Shown piece by piece: positions 9,300-19,694 of a stretch of DNA of 64,000 bases (position 1 is its first letter; each line of letters opens with the position of its first letter). Under the pieces are notes generated by a model. It saw only the letters and a program-made list of their open reading frames with translations, was not told the origin of the DNA and did no database searches. The DNA comes from Pseudomonas marvdashtae (GTDB lineage: Bacteria; Pseudomonadota; Gammaproteobacteria; Pseudomonadales; Pseudomonadaceae): assembly GCF_014268655.2 (NCBI RefSeq), contig NZ_JABWQX020000001.1, forward strand, positions 186,001-250,000, given 5' to 3'. Position numbers and translations under genes: made by a program.

Positions 9300-10022
9300 T
9301 TACTGCGCCCAAGGCGCCCGCCGTGCATGATCGAGCCCCAGCAAATAGCTGTCGCCGCCCAACTGACTCATCTGCTGGCGAATCCAGCTCGCTCGCCGCA
9401 GTACATACGGGCTCGGTCGGCTGGCGTTCCATACCCGCGGGTTGGGCAGCACTGCCGCCAGCAGGCTGGCCTGTTGACGGGACAAGGCGTCGGCGCTTAC
9501 ACGGAAGTGATGCCGCGCCGCCGCTTCCGCCCCAAACACACCGTCGTCCCACTCGACGCTGTTGAGGTACACCTCAAGGATCCGCTGCTTGGGCCAAAAC
9601 ACCTCGATCAGCGCGGTGAACCAGGCTTCCAGGCCTTTTCGCAGCCAGCTGCGTCCCGACCACAGGAACAGGTTCTTGGACACTTGCTGGCTGAGGGTGC
9701 TCGCGCCACGGATCGAACCGCCTCGCCCGTTATGGGCAAATGCGGCCTGGATCGCGCTGATGTCGAAGCCCCAGTGCTCAGGGAATTTCTGGTCCTCACC
9801 GGCAATCACCGCCACTTTGAGACTGTCGGAAATCTGGTCCCAAGGCTGCCAGTCACGCTGCAGGTCGATCGGCTCGCCGCCGAACCAGGATTCAACCTTG
9901 CGCTCGATCATCAGCGCGGTGAACGGTGGCGGCACCACGCGAAACAGCAGCACCAGCACAACGCTGCCGACGGCGAACCAGAGCAGGGTTTTAACGAATC
10001 GTCGAAACAATGTACGCAGCAT
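9300..10022 (-). CDS. mtgA: Monofunctional biosynthetic peptidoglycan transglycosylase MtgA
   Basis: A 240-residue GT51 enzyme that polymerises lipid II into glycan strands at the inner membrane. One N-terminal membrane anchor spans about residues 12-32. The catalytic-glutamate motif EDQKFPEHWGFD, the GASTLSQQVSKNLFL motif and EVYLNSVEW are all present. The start is placed at ATG 10022, giving a length close to the E. coli protein (242); an in-frame upstream ATG at 10139 would overlap the divergent DUF423 gene. No strong ribosome-binding site is visible at either. Confidence 0.94.
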   Translation of the reverse strand: MLRTLFRRFVKTLLWFAVGSVVLVLLFRVVPPPFTALMIERKVESWFGGEPIDLQRDWQPWDQISDSLKVAVIAGEDQKFPEHWGFDISAIQAAFAHNGRGGSIRGASTLSQQVSKNLFLWSGRSWLRKGLEAWFTALIEVFWPKQRILEVYLNSVEWDDGVFGAEAAARHHFRVSADALSRQQASLLAAVLPNPRVWNASRPSPYVLRRASWIRQQMSQLGGDSYLLGLDHARRAPWAQ

Positions 10023-10095
10023 AGAGATGGCTTGGCCGAACCCGTCGAGCGGGCCATTATACAGACCCTGTCCACCGAGTCTGATTGGAGTTCCC

Positions 10096-10464
10096 ATGTT
10101 GCGTAGCTTTCTGATGCTGGCGGCGTTTTTCGGCTTCACGGGCGTGGCGCTGGGGGCATTCGCCGCCCATGGCCTGAAAAACCTGAGTGCCGATTACCTG
10201 GCGATATTCCACACTGGCGTGACCTATCAACTGGTCCACACCCTGGCATTGCTGTGTGTTGCGTTGCTGGCCACGCACATTCCCGGGCGCATCGTGATGT
10301 GGGCCGGCATTTCCTTTGTGATCGGCATCATTCTGTTTTCCGGCAGCCTTTACTTACTGACCATGACCGGTATCGGCAAACTCGGCATCATCACCCCGTT
10401 CGGTGGCCTGGCGTTTCTGATTGGCTGGCTCTGCCTGGGGCTCGCGGCCTGGCGTCTGGCCTGA
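10096..10464 (+). CDS. DUF423 family small membrane protein
   Basis: A 122-residue inner-membrane protein with about four hydrophobic segments. The family signature near the N-terminus, GVALGAFAAHGLK, and the later HTGVTYQLVHTLALL identify DUF423 (E. coli YgdD-like). Its function is unknown. The start at ATG 10096 is set by GGAG five bases upstream; the longer frame from 9562 is antisense to mtgA. It is divergent from mtgA and ends three bases from the convergent acyltransferase. Confidence 0.88.
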   Translation: MLRSFLMLAAFFGFTGVALGAFAAHGLKNLSADYLAIFHTGVTYQLVHTLALLCVALLATHIPGRIVMWAGISFVIGIILFSGSLYLLTMTGIGKLGIITPFGGLAFLIGWLCLGLAAWRLA

Positions 10465-10467
10465 CGG

Positions 10468-12456
10468 TCACGAAGTGCGCCTCCAACCGTTGAGCAGAAC
10501 CTGGATGAACGATGGCGCGAGGAGGCGGTTGCCGTATCCGCTCAGGTGATCGCCGTCGCGAAAAAGCGGTTTGCCGTCGTCATAGGCCGAGCAAGTGGAG
10601 CCTGGGCACAGCAGCGGTAGCGGATCCCAAACACGAAGCATCGGGTACTCCTGGGTTAAATGCTCCAGCAATGCCATTTGTGGCGCTCGCAGCTGCTCGA
10701 TTTGATCCCGCTCCACGGTGAAGCCAGGCGCGCAGATCGGGTTCATCCGGTTGAACCAATCTGAGCAGCGGTACGCTGGCGCCTTGAACAGTGGCATGGG
10801 GGCATCGATCAGCACCCGCACCTTGGCGTTCATCAGCCGCGTCAGTGTTGCTTCTGCGCTACTGCGGGCTCCGTCGAGCTGCTCGGGATTCAATTCGGCG
10901 AGGGCCTCGTTGAGCACGGTTTCATCACCACGCACCCAATCGCGGCCTGCAAGCTCCGGCATTCGCAGAGAGGCGAGGAAAACGATATCACCGGGTTTTG
11001 CCCGCGCCTCGATATCACGCAGAGCTTCGTTCCTGGCTTGGGTGCAGGCGCCTTGCGGGTCGGGAGCTATAAGGCTGGCCACCGCGCAGCCGCCGCGCTC
11101 ATGTTCCACAACACTGATACCCAGCCGTCGCGAGACGAGGCTCAGCAGAGTGCGATAGGCCGCGGCATGCGAATCGCCGAACACGAACAATTGGCGGCCC
11201 TGCAGCGATAGGTCGCCGATTGGCTCGTTTGCCGGACCTTGCGGCAGCCTGCGGGAAAACCAGATGTAGGCGTCGCTGGTCTGGCTCAGCGACAGGGCCT
11301 CAGGGTTTTCACTCACCCAGCGAGCCCCTGACCAAGACAGGCCGACCGCCGCAAGGCATGCGGCGATGGCGACCCAGGCGTGGCGTTGAAAATGCGACCG
11401 GCCGGTGCGCAGCGGTGTCTCGATCCAGTGATAGGAGGCAGCAGCGAGCGCCGCGACGATCACCGGGTAGGCCAGCTGTATGGCGAATTGCTCCAGGCCG
11501 GTGGTCCAGCGCAGGAATACCAGCACTGGCCAATGCCAGAGGTAAAGCGAGTAGGACAATCGGCCGACATAGGTAGCCGGTGATGAACGCAGAAGACGCA
11601 GGAGCGGCGACGGGGTATCGGTCTTCTGTATCACGGCAGCCAGGATCAACAGGGTGCCAGATACGGTCAAGAGGGCCCAGGGAAACGGAAAGTGCTTCGC
11701 GTCGGCGAAAATCAACCCGCCCGACACCAATGCGAATCCACCGAACAGTACGGCTGGGGTCACCGCAGAGGGCAGCACCAGGCGTTTTGTCGCCACGAGC
11801 TGGAAGAGGATCGCCCCGGATGCCAACTCCCAGAATCGACTGGGTAACAGATAAAACGCTTCGAGAGGGCTTTGCTGTGTTTGCACAACGCTGAATACCA
11901 ATGACGCCAGCGCCAGAAGGGGCAGCAAGGCCCAGGCGAGGCGATGCCGTTGTCGAAAGCGCAGCCAGACGAAGTAGACGAGGGGAAAAACCAGGTAGAA
12001 CTGCTCTTCTACGGCCAGCGTCCACGTGTGGGTATAGGGATTGAGCTGGGTGGAAGGCGAGAAGTAGGTGTCGGTGTTCCAGGCCAGCATGAAGTTGCTC
12101 AGGCCGAAGTAGGCCGCCAGTCCGGTTCGATCATTCTGCATGCTGAGCCAGGCCTGTGGTACGAACATCGCCGAGACCAGGGCACAGGCCAGGAGAACCA
12201 ATAGCAGGGCAGGCACGATGCGCAGGAATCGTCGACGGTAAAAATCCGCCAGGTACGCCGTAAAGCTCATGTCGGAGCGGGTGTACAGCGACTGGCTGAT
12301 GACGTAGCCCGAGATGACGAAGAACATGTCGACCCCAGTGAAGCCGCCGGGCAGCATGTTCAGGAAGTCGGCGTGGAAAATGATCACGCTCAGGACGGCG
12401 ACGGCGCGCAGGCCATCGATGGCAGGGATGTTTGGCATTGCATGGACGCTGGACAC
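10468..12456 (-). CDS. OafA-like acyltransferase with C-terminal SGNH domain
   Basis: A 662-residue inner-membrane protein. Residues 1 to about 350 are an acyltransferase-3 domain with some ten membrane segments and the motif IPAIDGLRAVAVLSVIIFHA. After a linker, the periplasmic SGNH esterase-like domain has FGDSHAAA (Ser429) and the terminal GDHLSGYG supplying Asp and His. Such proteins usually O-acetylate LPS O-antigen or other envelope glycans. The start is GTG 12456 because a near-perfect AAGGAGG lies five bases upstream. It stands alone, with no sugar-biosynthesis neighbours, so the acceptor cannot be inferred. Confidence 0.9.
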   Translation of the reverse strand: MSSVHAMPNIPAIDGLRAVAVLSVIIFHADFLNMLPGGFTGVDMFFVISGYVISQSLYTRSDMSFTAYLADFYRRRFLRIVPALLLVLLACALVSAMFVPQAWLSMQNDRTGLAAYFGLSNFMLAWNTDTYFSPSTQLNPYTHTWTLAVEEQFYLVFPLVYFVWLRFRQRHRLAWALLPLLALASLVFSVVQTQQSPLEAFYLLPSRFWELASGAILFQLVATKRLVLPSAVTPAVLFGGFALVSGGLIFADAKHFPFPWALLTVSGTLLILAAVIQKTDTPSPLLRLLRSSPATYVGRLSYSLYLWHWPVLVFLRWTTGLEQFAIQLAYPVIVAALAAASYHWIETPLRTGRSHFQRHAWVAIAACLAAVGLSWSGARWVSENPEALSLSQTSDAYIWFSRRLPQGPANEPIGDLSLQGRQLFVFGDSHAAAYRTLLSLVSRRLGISVVEHERGGCAVASLIAPDPQGACTQARNEALRDIEARAKPGDIVFLASLRMPELAGRDWVRGDETVLNEALAELNPEQLDGARSSAEATLTRLMNAKVRVLIDAPMPLFKAPAYRCSDWFNRMNPICAPGFTVERDQIEQLRAPQMALLEHLTQEYPMLRVWDPLPLLCPGSTCSAYDDGKPLFRDGDHLSGYGNRLLAPSFIQVLLNGWRRTS

Positions 12457-12636
12457 AGGTCCTCCTTGTGCTTGATAGACGCGTCCATGCGGGACCAGAA
12501 ATATAGACGGGGCCGGTGCTGCTTGGGCGTTGCATTTGTTGCTGGATCAGTCCGAGGCATCCAAATGCCCCGGGCCTTTTCGCGGACGCCGCTTGGCGGC
12601 CGGGCTGACCGGCTGGTCCATTTCATGACGAATGGC

Positions 12637-12666
12637 TTGGGTCACCCAGACTGATCGGGCTAGAAT
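12637..12666 (+). promoter_or_regulatory. Candidate sigma-70 promoter of thiS-thiG
   Basis: TTGGGT (12637-12642), 18 bases, then TAGAAT (12661-12666), ending 32 bases before the thiS ATG. No TPP-riboswitch-like structure was recognised in the short leader. Confidence 0.4.
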
Positions 12667-12698
12667 GCCAGCCCCTAAAAATGATGGCGGCATCCGGC

Positions 12699-12899
12699 AT
12701 GCGCATTCAGTTGAACGGCGAATCCCTTGAACTGCCCGACGGTGAAACCGTTGCGGCCCTGCTGACCCGTCTGGAACTCACCGGACGCCGCGTCGCGGTG
12801 GAGCTCAATCTGGATATCGTCCCGCGCAGCCAGCACGCCGAAACCACGTTGAACGACGGTGATTTGGTCGAAGTGGTCCACGCCATTGGCGGCGGCTAG
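12699..12899 (+). CDS. thiS: Sulfur carrier protein ThiS
   Basis: A 66-residue ubiquitin-fold protein. Its C-terminal Gly-Gly (ending HAIGGG) is thiocarboxylated and donates sulfur to the thiamine thiazole ring. The start at ATG 12699 gives the usual family length; in-frame ATGs at 12681 and 12684 would add five or six residues and no site has a clear Shine-Dalgarno. It is followed 54 bases later by thiG, its pathway partner. Confidence 0.93.
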   Translation: MRIQLNGESLELPDGETVAALLTRLELTGRRVAVELNLDIVPRSQHAETTLNDGDLVEVVHAIGGG

Positions 12900-12953
12900 T
12901 CGTCTCGGTTTCGCAGCATTTCGCAAGAACCTCACCCCAACAGAGGATTTCCC

Positions 12954-13748
12954 ATGAGCATCGTTCGTAGCGACAAGCCCTTCGTCCTGGCCGGTCGTAC
13001 CTACCAGTCGCGTTTGCTGGTAGGCACCGGCAAATACCGCGACATGGAAGAAACCCGCCTGGCCATCGAAGCCTCGGGCGCCGAGATCGTGACCGTCGCC
13101 GTGCGCCGGACCAATATCGGCCAGAACCCGGGCGAACCGAACCTGCTGGATATCCTGCCACCGGATCGCTACACCATTTTGCCGAACACTGCCGGTTGCT
13201 TCGACGCCATCGAAGCCGTGCGCACCTGCCGCCTGGCCCGTGAGCTGCTCGACGGCCACAACCTGGTGAAGCTGGAAGTGCTGGCGGACCAGAAAACCCT
13301 GTTCCCCAACGTGATCGAAACCCTCAAGGCCGCCGAGACCCTGGTCAAGGAAGGTTTCGACGTGATGGTCTACACCAGCGATGACCCGATCATCGCCCGT
13401 CAACTGGCGGAAATCGGCTGCATTGCGGTCATGCCACTGGCCGGCTTGATCGGCACCGGCCTGGGGATCTGCAACCCGTACAACCTGCAGATCATCCTGG
13501 AAGAAGCCAAGATCCCGGTGTTGGTAGATGCTGGTGTCGGCACCGCGTCCGACGCCACCATCGCCATGGAGCTGGGTTGCGAAGCGGTGTTGATGAACTC
13601 CGCCATCGCCCACGCCCAGCAGCCGATCCTGATGGCCGAAGCCATGAAACACGCCATCGTCGCTGGTCGCCTGGCGTACCTCGCCGGCCGTATGCCGAAA
13701 AAACTCTACGCCAGCGCGTCCTCGCCGCTGGATGGTCTGATCAAGTAA
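12954..13748 (+). CDS. thiG: Thiazole synthase ThiG
   Basis: A 264-residue TIM-barrel enzyme that condenses deoxyxylulose 5-phosphate, dehydroglycine and ThiS thiocarboxylate into thiazole phosphate. It contains [10 protein letters not shown] near the start, the LVKLEVLAD stretch with the expected Schiff-base lysine, and phosphate-binding glycine loops ([19 protein letters not shown]). AGAGGA precedes the ATG. It probably forms an operon with thiS and trmB. Confidence 0.97.
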   Translation: MSIVRSDKPFVLAGRTYQSRLLVGTGKYRDMEETRLAIEASGAEIVTVAVRRTNIGQNPGEPNLLDILPPDRYTILPNTAGCFDAIEAVRTCRLARELLDGHNLVKLEVLADQKTLFPNVIETLKAAETLVKEGFDVMVYTSDDPIIARQLAEIGCIAVMPLAGLIGTGLGICNPYNLQIILEEAKIPVLVDAGVGTASDATIAMELGCEAVLMNSAIAHAQQPILMAEAMKHAIVAGRLAYLAGRMPKKLYASASSPLDGLIK

Positions 13749-13757
13749 GAGCCATTG

Positions 13758-14483
13758 ATGACTGAATCGAACGACACGCCTGTCCTGCCGGAAGACGGCG
13801 AAGAGCGCCAACACCGCCGCATCAAGAGTTTCGTGATGCGCGCCGGGCGCATGACTGAAGGCCAGCAACGCGGCCTGGAGCAGGGCGCGCCGCTTTATGT
13901 CCTGCCGCTGGCCGATGCGCCGGTGGATTTCGACCAGGTGTTCGGCCGCTCGGCGCCGCGCTCGTTGGAGATTGGCTTCGGCATGGGCCACTCACTGCTG
14001 GAAATGGCCGCTGCTTCGCCGGAACAGGATTTCATCGGTGTGGAAGTCCATCGTCCGGGCGTGGGCGCGCTGCTTAACGGTGTGTTGACCCAAGGGCTGA
14101 CCAACCTGCGGGTCTACGATTGCGACGCCATCGAAGTGCTCAACCGCTGCGTGGCCGACAACAGCCTCGACCGGTTGATGCTGTTCTTCCCGGATCCGTG
14201 GCACAAGAGTCGTCACCACAAGCGCCGTATCGTCCAGGCGTCGTTCGCTGAGTTGGTGCGCAGCAAGTTGAAGATCGGCGGTGTGCTGCACATGGCCACC
14301 GACTGGGAACCTTATGCCGAGTACATGCTGGAAGTCATGAATGTCGCGCCGGGCTACCGCAACCTGGCCGAAGACGGCAAGTGCGTACCGCGCCCGGCCG
14401 AACGGCCGATCACCAAGTTCGAGCGCCGTGGCGAACGGCTCGGGCATGGGGTTTGGGATTTGAAGTTCGAAAAGTTGGCGTAA
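13758..14483 (+). CDS. trmB: tRNA (guanine(46)-N(7))-methyltransferase TrmB
   Basis: A 241-residue SAM-dependent methyltransferase forming m7G46 in tRNA. It shows RSFV-like [10 protein letters not shown] at the N-terminus, the SAM motif [24 protein letters not shown] and the conserved [18 protein letters not shown] 13758 is used as start; a TTG one codon earlier is less likely. It follows thiG by nine bases. Confidence 0.96.
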   Translation: MTESNDTPVLPEDGEERQHRRIKSFVMRAGRMTEGQQRGLEQGAPLYVLPLADAPVDFDQVFGRSAPRSLEIGFGMGHSLLEMAAASPEQDFIGVEVHRPGVGALLNGVLTQGLTNLRVYDCDAIEVLNRCVADNSLDRLMLFFPDPWHKSRHHKRRIVQASFAELVRSKLKIGGVLHMATDWEPYAEYMLEVMNVAPGYRNLAEDGKCVPRPAERPITKFERRGERLGHGVWDLKFEKLA

Positions 14484-14499
14484 GCATCGCGCGTTAAAC

Positions 14500-14527
14500 A
14501 ATGTGGGAGCCGGTGTGCTCCCACATT
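14500..14527. repeat. REP-like palindrome of the GTGGGAGC type
   Basis: Perfect 11-base arms AATGTGGGAGC and GCTCCCACATT around CGGTGT lie between the convergent trmB and DUF3392 genes. The core resembles a common extragenic palindrome of fluorescent pseudomonads. It could also act as a weak terminator, although no T-run follows. Confidence 0.7.
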
Positions 14528-14539
14528 TCGTTTCACGGT

Positions 14540-14863
14540 CTATCGACGGTCCGCCACCACGCCAATCAGCACCAGCACCACCAGCAATACCGGCGCCAGG
14601 CTGTAGTTGTTGAACTGGCTCAAGCCTCGGACGATCCACGGCGTGGCGTAGATCAGTGCGGCGCCGCTGCCGATCATGCACAACAGGGCGATCAGCGGGA
14701 CGCGCAAGGCGCCGGCGATGCTGCCCAAGCGTTGCTCGACCCAGCCCTTGATGTCAGCACCAAACAGCACCAGCAGGCAGCCAACCAGTGCCAGGGATAT
14801 TTCCGACAGATTGCTGCGGCTCCAGCGGGACACGGTGGCGAGCAGGTCGAGTACCAGATCCAT
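14540..14863 (-). CDS. DUF3392 family membrane protein
   Basis: A 107-residue protein with three hydrophobic segments (about residues 22-38, 54-75 and 88-104), the pattern of Pseudomonas DUF3392 proteins. Function is unknown. AAGGA lies upstream of the ATG. It follows hemW by 17 bases on the same strand, so it may be the last gene of that transcription unit. Confidence 0.82.
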   Translation of the reverse strand: MDLVLDLLATVSRWSRSNLSEISLALVGCLLVLFGADIKGWVEQRLGSIAGALRVPLIALLCMIGSGAALIYATPWIVRGLSQFNNYSLAPVLLVVLVLIGVVADRR

Positions 14864-14880
14864 TCGTTTTCCTTGTTTGA

Positions 14881-16080
14881 TCAGCTCAGAAATTTTTGCA
14901 GCAAGTCATTGAGAAACAGTTGTCCGCGCTCGGTCGCCGCCAGACGTGACGGTTCGACCTGCAACAGGCCACTTTGTTCGGCCTCGCGCCGGCCTTCGGC
15001 CAAGGTGTCCAGGAACAGCCCGGTGCGTTGCGGATAAAGCTGCGCGTCGACGCCATCGGTGAGGCGCAGCGCGTTCATCAGGAACTCGAAGGGCAGCTCT
15101 TCGTTGGCGAGCTGTTTTTCACCGGCGAGGAAACGTTTGGCCGGGTTGAGATAGTCCTTGGGCAAGCGGGTCTTCCAGGTTCGCACGATGCGCCCGTCCG
15201 GATGACTGAGCTTGCCGTGGGCGCCGGCGCCGATGCCGATGAAATCGCCGAAACTCCAATAGTTGAGATTGTGCCGTGCCGCGCGCCCAGGCTGGGCATA
15301 CGCCGAGACTTCGTACTGGGCGTAGCCATGTTCGGCGAGCAGCGCTTGCCCGGCCTCCTGGATATCCCACAAGGTGTCGTCTTCCGGCAAGGTCGGCGGC
15401 TGGTTCCAGAACACCGTGTTCGGCTCCAGCGTCAGCTGGTACCAGGACAAATGCGTCGGCTTCAAGGCGATGGCCTGGCGCAAGTCGCTCAAGGCATCGT
15501 CCAGGGACTGATCCGGCAGGCCGTGCATCAGGTCCAGGTTGAAGTTGTCGAACCCGGCCTGGCGGGCCATGCCGGCGGCGCGTACCGCTTCGTCGCCATT
15601 GTGGATCCGGCCCAAGGCTTCGAGCTTGGCCTGCTGGAAACTCTGGATGCCGATGGACAGGCGATTGATGCCCAGCGCCCGGTACGCGACGAACTTCTCT
15701 TGCTCGAAGGTTCCGGGGTTGGCTTCCAGGGTGATTTCAATGTCTGGCGCAAAAGGGACGCGCGCCTCGACACCTTGGAGCAATCGCCCCAATGCCTGGG
15801 CGCTGAACAGGCTTGGGGTGCCGCCACCGAAAAAGATCGAGCTCAGTTCCCGGCCATATACAGCATGCAGGTCCTGGTCGAGATCGGCGAGCAATGCGTC
15901 GACATATTCCTCTTCCGGCAGCTGCGGGCTGGCGGTGTGGGAATTGAAATCGCAATAAGGACATTTGCGTACGCACCACGGGATGTGGATGTACAACGCC
16001 AGGGGCGGCAGCACTGGCAGCGAACCCCGTGGCGTTTGTGCACCGCCGTGGATCAGCGGTGGCGGAGCATCATTGATCAT
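14881..16080 (-). CDS. hemW: Radical SAM heme chaperone HemW
   Basis: A 399-residue radical SAM protein of the HemN-like family that binds heme and delivers it to respiratory proteins. The 4Fe-4S motif [10 protein letters not shown] carries CxxxCxxC, followed by [12 protein letters not shown] and the Gly-rich SAM-binding region. The N-terminal extension and the phenylalanine after the last cluster cysteine fit HemW rather than coproporphyrinogen dehydrogenase HemN. Its ATG overlaps the rdgB stop by four bases, so the two are coupled. Confidence 0.93.
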   Translation of the reverse strand: MINDAPPPLIHGGAQTPRGSLPVLPPLALYIHIPWCVRKCPYCDFNSHTASPQLPEEEYVDALLADLDQDLHAVYGRELSSIFFGGGTPSLFSAQALGRLLQGVEARVPFAPDIEITLEANPGTFEQEKFVAYRALGINRLSIGIQSFQQAKLEALGRIHNGDEAVRAAGMARQAGFDNFNLDLMHGLPDQSLDDALSDLRQAIALKPTHLSWYQLTLEPNTVFWNQPPTLPEDDTLWDIQEAGQALLAEHGYAQYEVSAYAQPGRAARHNLNYWSFGDFIGIGAGAHGKLSHPDGRIVRTWKTRLPKDYLNPAKRFLAGEKQLANEELPFEFLMNALRLTDGVDAQLYPQRTGLFLDTLAEGRREAEQSGLLQVEPSRLAATERGQLFLNDLLQKFLS

Positions 16081-16673
16081 TGCAAGCCCAGGCGTTGACG
16101 CAGCAGGGCCATGGCGCGGGCGCGGTGGCTCAGTTGATTCTTTTCCACGGGGCCCAACTCAGCGCTGGAGCAATTGCGTTCCGGCACCCAGAACAGCGGG
16201 TCGTAGCCGAAACCGTGTTCTCCGCTGGCTTCGGTGAGGATGCGCCCGTGCCACAAGCCTTCGCAGAGGATCGGTAGCGGATCGTCGACATGCCGCACCA
16301 AGGCCAGGACACACACGAACTGCGCCCCGCGCTCGGCTTCGGGCACGTCCTTGAGAGCTTCGAGCAGCTTGGCGTTGTTCGCCGCGTCACCTTTGCCATC
16401 AGCGTAACGGGCCGAGTAAATGCCCGGCGCGCCGCCAAGGAAATCCACGGCCAGCCCGGAATCGTCGGCCAGCGCCGGCAAACCCGAGATACGCGCGGCA
16501 TTGCGAGCTTTGAGAATGGCGTTCTCGACGAACGACAGGCCGGTCTCTTCCGGCTCCACCTGGCTGAATTCGCCGATCGAGCGCAGTTGCACCGACCCGC
16601 CAAGCATGGCCTGGAGTTCCTTGAGTTTGCCGGCGTTGTGGCTGGCGAGCACGAGTTGGGTGAGGTTCATCAT
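16077..16673 (-). CDS. rdgB: XTP/dITP diphosphatase (RdgB/HAM1)
   Basis: A 198-residue house-cleaning pyrophosphatase that removes dITP, XTP and ITP. Motifs are [12 protein letters not shown] at the N-terminus, [16 protein letters not shown] in the centre, and the HGFGYDPLF signature. Two adjacent ATG codons open the frame; the first overlaps the upstream DUF4426 stop as ATGA and is preferred. Confidence 0.96.
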   Translation of the reverse strand: MMNLTQLVLASHNAGKLKELQAMLGGSVQLRSIGEFSQVEPEETGLSFVENAILKARNAARISGLPALADDSGLAVDFLGGAPGIYSARYADGKGDAANNAKLLEALKDVPEAERGAQFVCVLALVRHVDDPLPILCEGLWHGRILTEASGEHGFGYDPLFWVPERNCSSAELGPVEKNQLSHRARAMALLRQRLGLQ

Positions 16674-17104
16674 TGCCCCGGGAAGAGTTCCTGGTTGAAG
16701 TTGATCGTGTTGATCTTGTCGCCCGTCTGCACCTTGATTTCAAAGGTGCGGGTTTCCTGCTGGTCCACCGGGTACTGGGCGATGTAATAGATCGCGCCTG
16801 GTTCAGTGACCTGACGGAAGGTGAGGGTGACTGTCTTGCTGGTCAGGTCCTTCACCGTGCCGCTGACCTGGGCCATCAATGGCTTGCCGCCCTTGATCAC
16901 CGTGACATTGATCACGCCTTGGTTCTTGCTGCGGATCAGCTCGGCGGCGTTGGCGATGTCGGGCGTCAGGAAGGTGGAATTGAATGTGTTGTAGTGCACG
17001 GTGACGTCACCGAACACTTCCTTGCGCTCGGCCTTGATGACGTCGGCCGCCATGGCGCCCGCGCTCAGGCAGGCGGTGATTAAGAACAACGCTAAGCGTT
17101 TCAT
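16670..17104 (-). CDS. DUF4426 family exported protein
   Basis: A 144-residue protein with an N-terminal signal peptide (residues 1-19, ending GAMAADV), so probably periplasmic. The [15 protein letters not shown] stretch is characteristic of DUF4426. Function is unknown. The start at ATG 17104 is set by AGGAG eight bases upstream; a longer frame from 17191 would run into metW. It is translationally coupled to rdgB. Confidence 0.86.
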   Translation of the reverse strand: MKRLALFLITACLSAGAMAADVIKAERKEVFGDVTVHYNTFNSTFLTPDIANAAELIRSKNQGVINVTVIKGGKPLMAQVSGTVKDLTSKTVTLTFRQVTEPGAIYYIAQYPVDQQETRTFEIKVQTGDKINTINFNQELFPGQ

Positions 17105-17129
17105 GTCGTGCTCCTGAAAAGGCCGGTGT

Positions 17130-17750
17130 TCAGACGGCGACCTGATGATCGGCCAGGCCTGGGCTGCTGACTCGATAGATGCCAATTTCACCTAACAGAT
17201 TAGGCCATAGCTTGCTTGCCCACCCGTGCCGGTGCTGCTGGTCCACCGCCAGGCGATTGATGACCCGGGCTTCGCGCTCACGGCACAGCGCTTCGAAATC
17301 CTCGAAGGTGCAGAAGTGGATGTTCGGCGTGTTGTACCAGGTATAGGGCAGGAATTCCGAGACAGGCATGCGCCCTTTGCTCGCCAGGTACCAACGGCAG
17401 CGCCAATGCCCGAAGTTGGGGAAGGTGATGATGCACTGGCGGCCGACCCGCAGCATCTCGTCGAGAATTTTATCGGGGTAATGCACGGCTTGCAGGGCCT
17501 GGGTCATGACCACGATGTCGAAGCTGTTGCTGGCGAAATTGCCCAGGCCCTTGTCCAGGTCCTGTTCGATGACGTTGATGCCCTTGGCTACGCATTCGGC
17601 GATGTTGTCCGGGTCGTTTTCCAGGCCGTAGCCGGTCACTTGCTTGTTGTCCCGCAGCCAGGTCAGCAATTCGCCGTTGCCGCAGCCCAGGTCGAGCACG
17701 CGGCTGCCGGCGGGGATCCATTCCTGGATGATGTCCAGATCGGCTCTCAT
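17130..17750 (-). CDS. metW: Methionine biosynthesis protein MetW
   Basis: A 206-residue SAM-methyltransferase-fold protein with motif I VLDLGCGNGELL and post-I GYGLENDPDN. In pseudomonads it is encoded directly after metX and is needed for full homoserine acyltransferase activity. GAGGA precedes the ATG, and the metX stop is only seven bases upstream. Confidence 0.95.
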   Translation of the reverse strand: MRADLDIIQEWIPAGSRVLDLGCGNGELLTWLRDNKQVTGYGLENDPDNIAECVAKGINVIEQDLDKGLGNFASNSFDIVVMTQALQAVHYPDKILDEMLRVGRQCIITFPNFGHWRCRWYLASKGRMPVSEFLPYTWYNTPNIHFCTFEDFEALCREREARVINRLAVDQQHRHGWASKLWPNLLGEIGIYRVSSPGLADHQVAV

Positions 17751-17757
17751 GGCGTCC

Positions 17758-18897
17758 TCACAGCGTAATACGGTTCATATAGTTGCCGAACGCCTGCAAA
17801 TAACGCGGGATCGGAATCAGGAAGGCGTCGTGGCCTTGGGGCGCGTCGATTTCCAGGTAGCAGACGTCTTTGCGCGCGGCCATCAGCGCATCCACCAGTT
17901 CCCGGGAGCGGGCCGGAGAGAAGCGCCAGTCGGTGGTGAATGACATCACGCAGAATTTGGCCGTGGCATTGGCGAAGGTTTTCGCCAGGTTATCGTCGAA
18001 ATTCGCCGCCGGGTCGAAGTAGTCGAGCGCCTTGGTCATCAGCAGGTAGGTGTTGGCGTCGAAACGCCCGGAGAACTCTTCACCTTGATAACGCAGGTAG
18101 CTCTCGACCTGGAACTCGACGCTGTGGAAGTCGTAGTTGAGCTTTTCGCTCTTGAGGCCACGGCCGAATTTTTCGCCCATGGAATCGTCGGACAGGTAGG
18201 TGATGTGCCCAACCATCCGCGCCAGCATCAGCCCGCGCTTGGGGATCACGCCGTGTTCCTGGAACGAACCGCCATGGAACTCCGGGTCGGTGAGGATGGC
18301 CTGGCGCGCCACTTCGTTGAAGGCGATGTTCTGTGCCGACAGCTTGGGGGCCGAGGCGATTGCCAGGCAGTGGCGCACGCGGTCCGGGTAGGTGATGGTC
18401 CATTGCAGCGCTTGCATGCCGCCGAGGCTGCCGCCGATCACCGCTGCCCACTGGCCAATGCCGAGGCGGTCGGCCAGGTGTGCCTGGCTGTGCACCCAGT
18501 CTTCCACGGTCAGCACCGGGAAATCGGCGCCGAACGGCTTGCCGGTGTCCGGATTGAGGCTGCTGGGGCCGGTAGAGCCGTTGCAGCCGCCGAGGTTGTT
18601 CAGGCTGACCACGAAGAACTTGCTGGTGTCGATGGGCTTGCCGGGGCCGATGCAACTGTCCCACCAACCGGGCTTGCGGTCGTCGGCGCTATGGTAGCCG
18701 GCGGCGTGGTGGTGCCCGGACAGGGCGTGGCAAATCAGCACGGCGTTGCTCGCCGTGGCATTGAGGGTGCCGTAGGTTTCGTAGATCAGGTCATAGGCTG
18801 GCAGCGAACGACCGCAGGCCAGGGCCAGGGGCTCGCTGAAATGCGCCATTTGCGGCGTCACCAGACCAACGGAATCGGGGGGAAAGGCAGCTGGCAT
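17758..18897 (-). CDS. metXS: Homoserine O-succinyltransferase MetX (MetXS)
   Basis: A 379-residue alpha/beta-hydrolase that acylates homoserine, the first committed step of methionine synthesis. The nucleophile elbow is [12 protein letters not shown], the Asp is in FTTDWRFSP, and the His in GHDAFLI. Pseudomonas enzymes of this sequence type use succinyl-CoA; that specificity is inferred from the genus. The start at ATG 18897 gives the usual Pseudomonas length; the longer open frame to 19080 merely reads through a repeat element. Confidence 0.94.
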   Translation of the reverse strand: MPAAFPPDSVGLVTPQMAHFSEPLALACGRSLPAYDLIYETYGTLNATASNAVLICHALSGHHHAAGYHSADDRKPGWWDSCIGPGKPIDTSKFFVVSLNNLGGCNGSTGPSSLNPDTGKPFGADFPVLTVEDWVHSQAHLADRLGIGQWAAVIGGSLGGMQALQWTITYPDRVRHCLAIASAPKLSAQNIAFNEVARQAILTDPEFHGGSFQEHGVIPKRGLMLARMVGHITYLSDDSMGEKFGRGLKSEKLNYDFHSVEFQVESYLRYQGEEFSGRFDANTYLLMTKALDYFDPAANFDDNLAKTFANATAKFCVMSFTTDWRFSPARSRELVDALMAARKDVCYLEIDAPQGHDAFLIPIPRYLQAFGNYMNRITL

Positions 18898-18967
18898 CGA
18901 CCCTGCTCTCGTTGAAATGAGGCGTAAGTCTAAAGACCGCTGTGGCAAGCGGCAAGCAAAGGGCGGC

Positions 18968-19078
18968 GATCGTTCCCACGCTCTGCGTAGTAACGCTGCC
19001 TGGGACGCTCCGCGTTCCGCTTTGGAGGTGACGCGGAGCGTCACGGGATGCATTCCCACGCGGAGCGTGGGAACGATC
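18968..19078. repeat. Composite REP-type repeat, about 111 bp (copy A)
   Basis: The element starts GATCGTTCCCACGC and ends with its inverse, GCGTGGGAACGATC. The interior carries a second inverted pair built on GGACGCTCCGCGT and ACGCGGAGCGTC, so the whole is a nested palindrome. It lies between metX and yggT. Copies with the same plan are at 22345-22455 and 53679-53787, and solo arms at 47989-48019 and 49004-49034. Confidence 0.9.
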
Positions 19079-19093
19079 AAGCTGCAGCTTGCT

Positions 19094-19684
19094 TTAGATC
19101 AGCAACCGCAGAATCTCCGGCATCATGGTCATCGCCGCCAGGTTGTTGATCACCAGCATGTCGATCAGCTTGAGCACCATGAACGCCAGGATCGGCGAGA
19201 TATCCAGGCCGCCGAGGTTCGGCACGATGCGGCGGAACGGTGCCAGGGCCGGTTCGCAGATCTGGTTCACCAGCTCGGCGCCCGGGTTGTGGCTGCTCGG
19301 CGCGACCCACGACAGGATCACGCTGATGATCAGGGCGAAGAAGAATATCTTCAGGAACAGCGCGGTCACGCCAATGAGCGACCAGATCAGCAGTTGCAGC
19401 GGGTTGCCGGTGGTGCCGTAGGTCAGCAGCAGGGTCAGGGCCATCAGCGCCAGTTGAATAAGGATCGCCAGGACCAGCGACGACATGTCCAGGCCGAACA
19501 GGCTAGGGATTATCCGGCGCAGCGGCTTGAGCAGTGGCTGGGTCGCCTTGACGATGAACTGACACAGCGGGTTGTAGAAGTTGGCGCGCACCAGTTGCAG
19601 CACGAAACGCATCAGCACGATCAGCAGGTACAAGCTACCAAGGGTTTGCAGTACGTAGACCGCTGCAGTGTTCAATCCAATCAT
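19094..19684 (-). CDS. YggT family membrane protein
   Basis: A 196-residue inner-membrane protein containing two YggT repeats. Each half has a hydrophobic hairpin and a P-L-x-R-I-P-like motif ([12 protein letters not shown] at about residue 50, [18 protein letters not shown] near 148). AAGGAG precedes the ATG. The yggS-proC-yggT order is conserved in gammaproteobacteria. A role in ion homeostasis has been suggested elsewhere and cannot be tested here. Confidence 0.92.
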   Translation of the reverse strand: MIGLNTAAVYVLQTLGSLYLLIVLMRFVLQLVRANFYNPLCQFIVKATQPLLKPLRRIIPSLFGLDMSSLVLAILIQLALMALTLLLTYGTTGNPLQLLIWSLIGVTALFLKIFFFALIISVILSWVAPSSHNPGAELVNQICEPALAPFRRIVPNLGGLDISPILAFMVLKLIDMLVINNLAAMTMMPEILRLLI

Positions 19685-19694
19685 GAATGGCTCC

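Noticed and set aside
12457..12698. Possible TPP riboswitch before thiS.
   Set aside because: No THI-box-like conserved segments were recognised and the predicted leader is only about 25-30 bases.
18898..19080. N-terminal extension of metX through the repeat.
   Set aside because: The extra residues are encoded by repeat copy A, which also extends other frames; MetX homologues start at the MPAAFPP equivalent.
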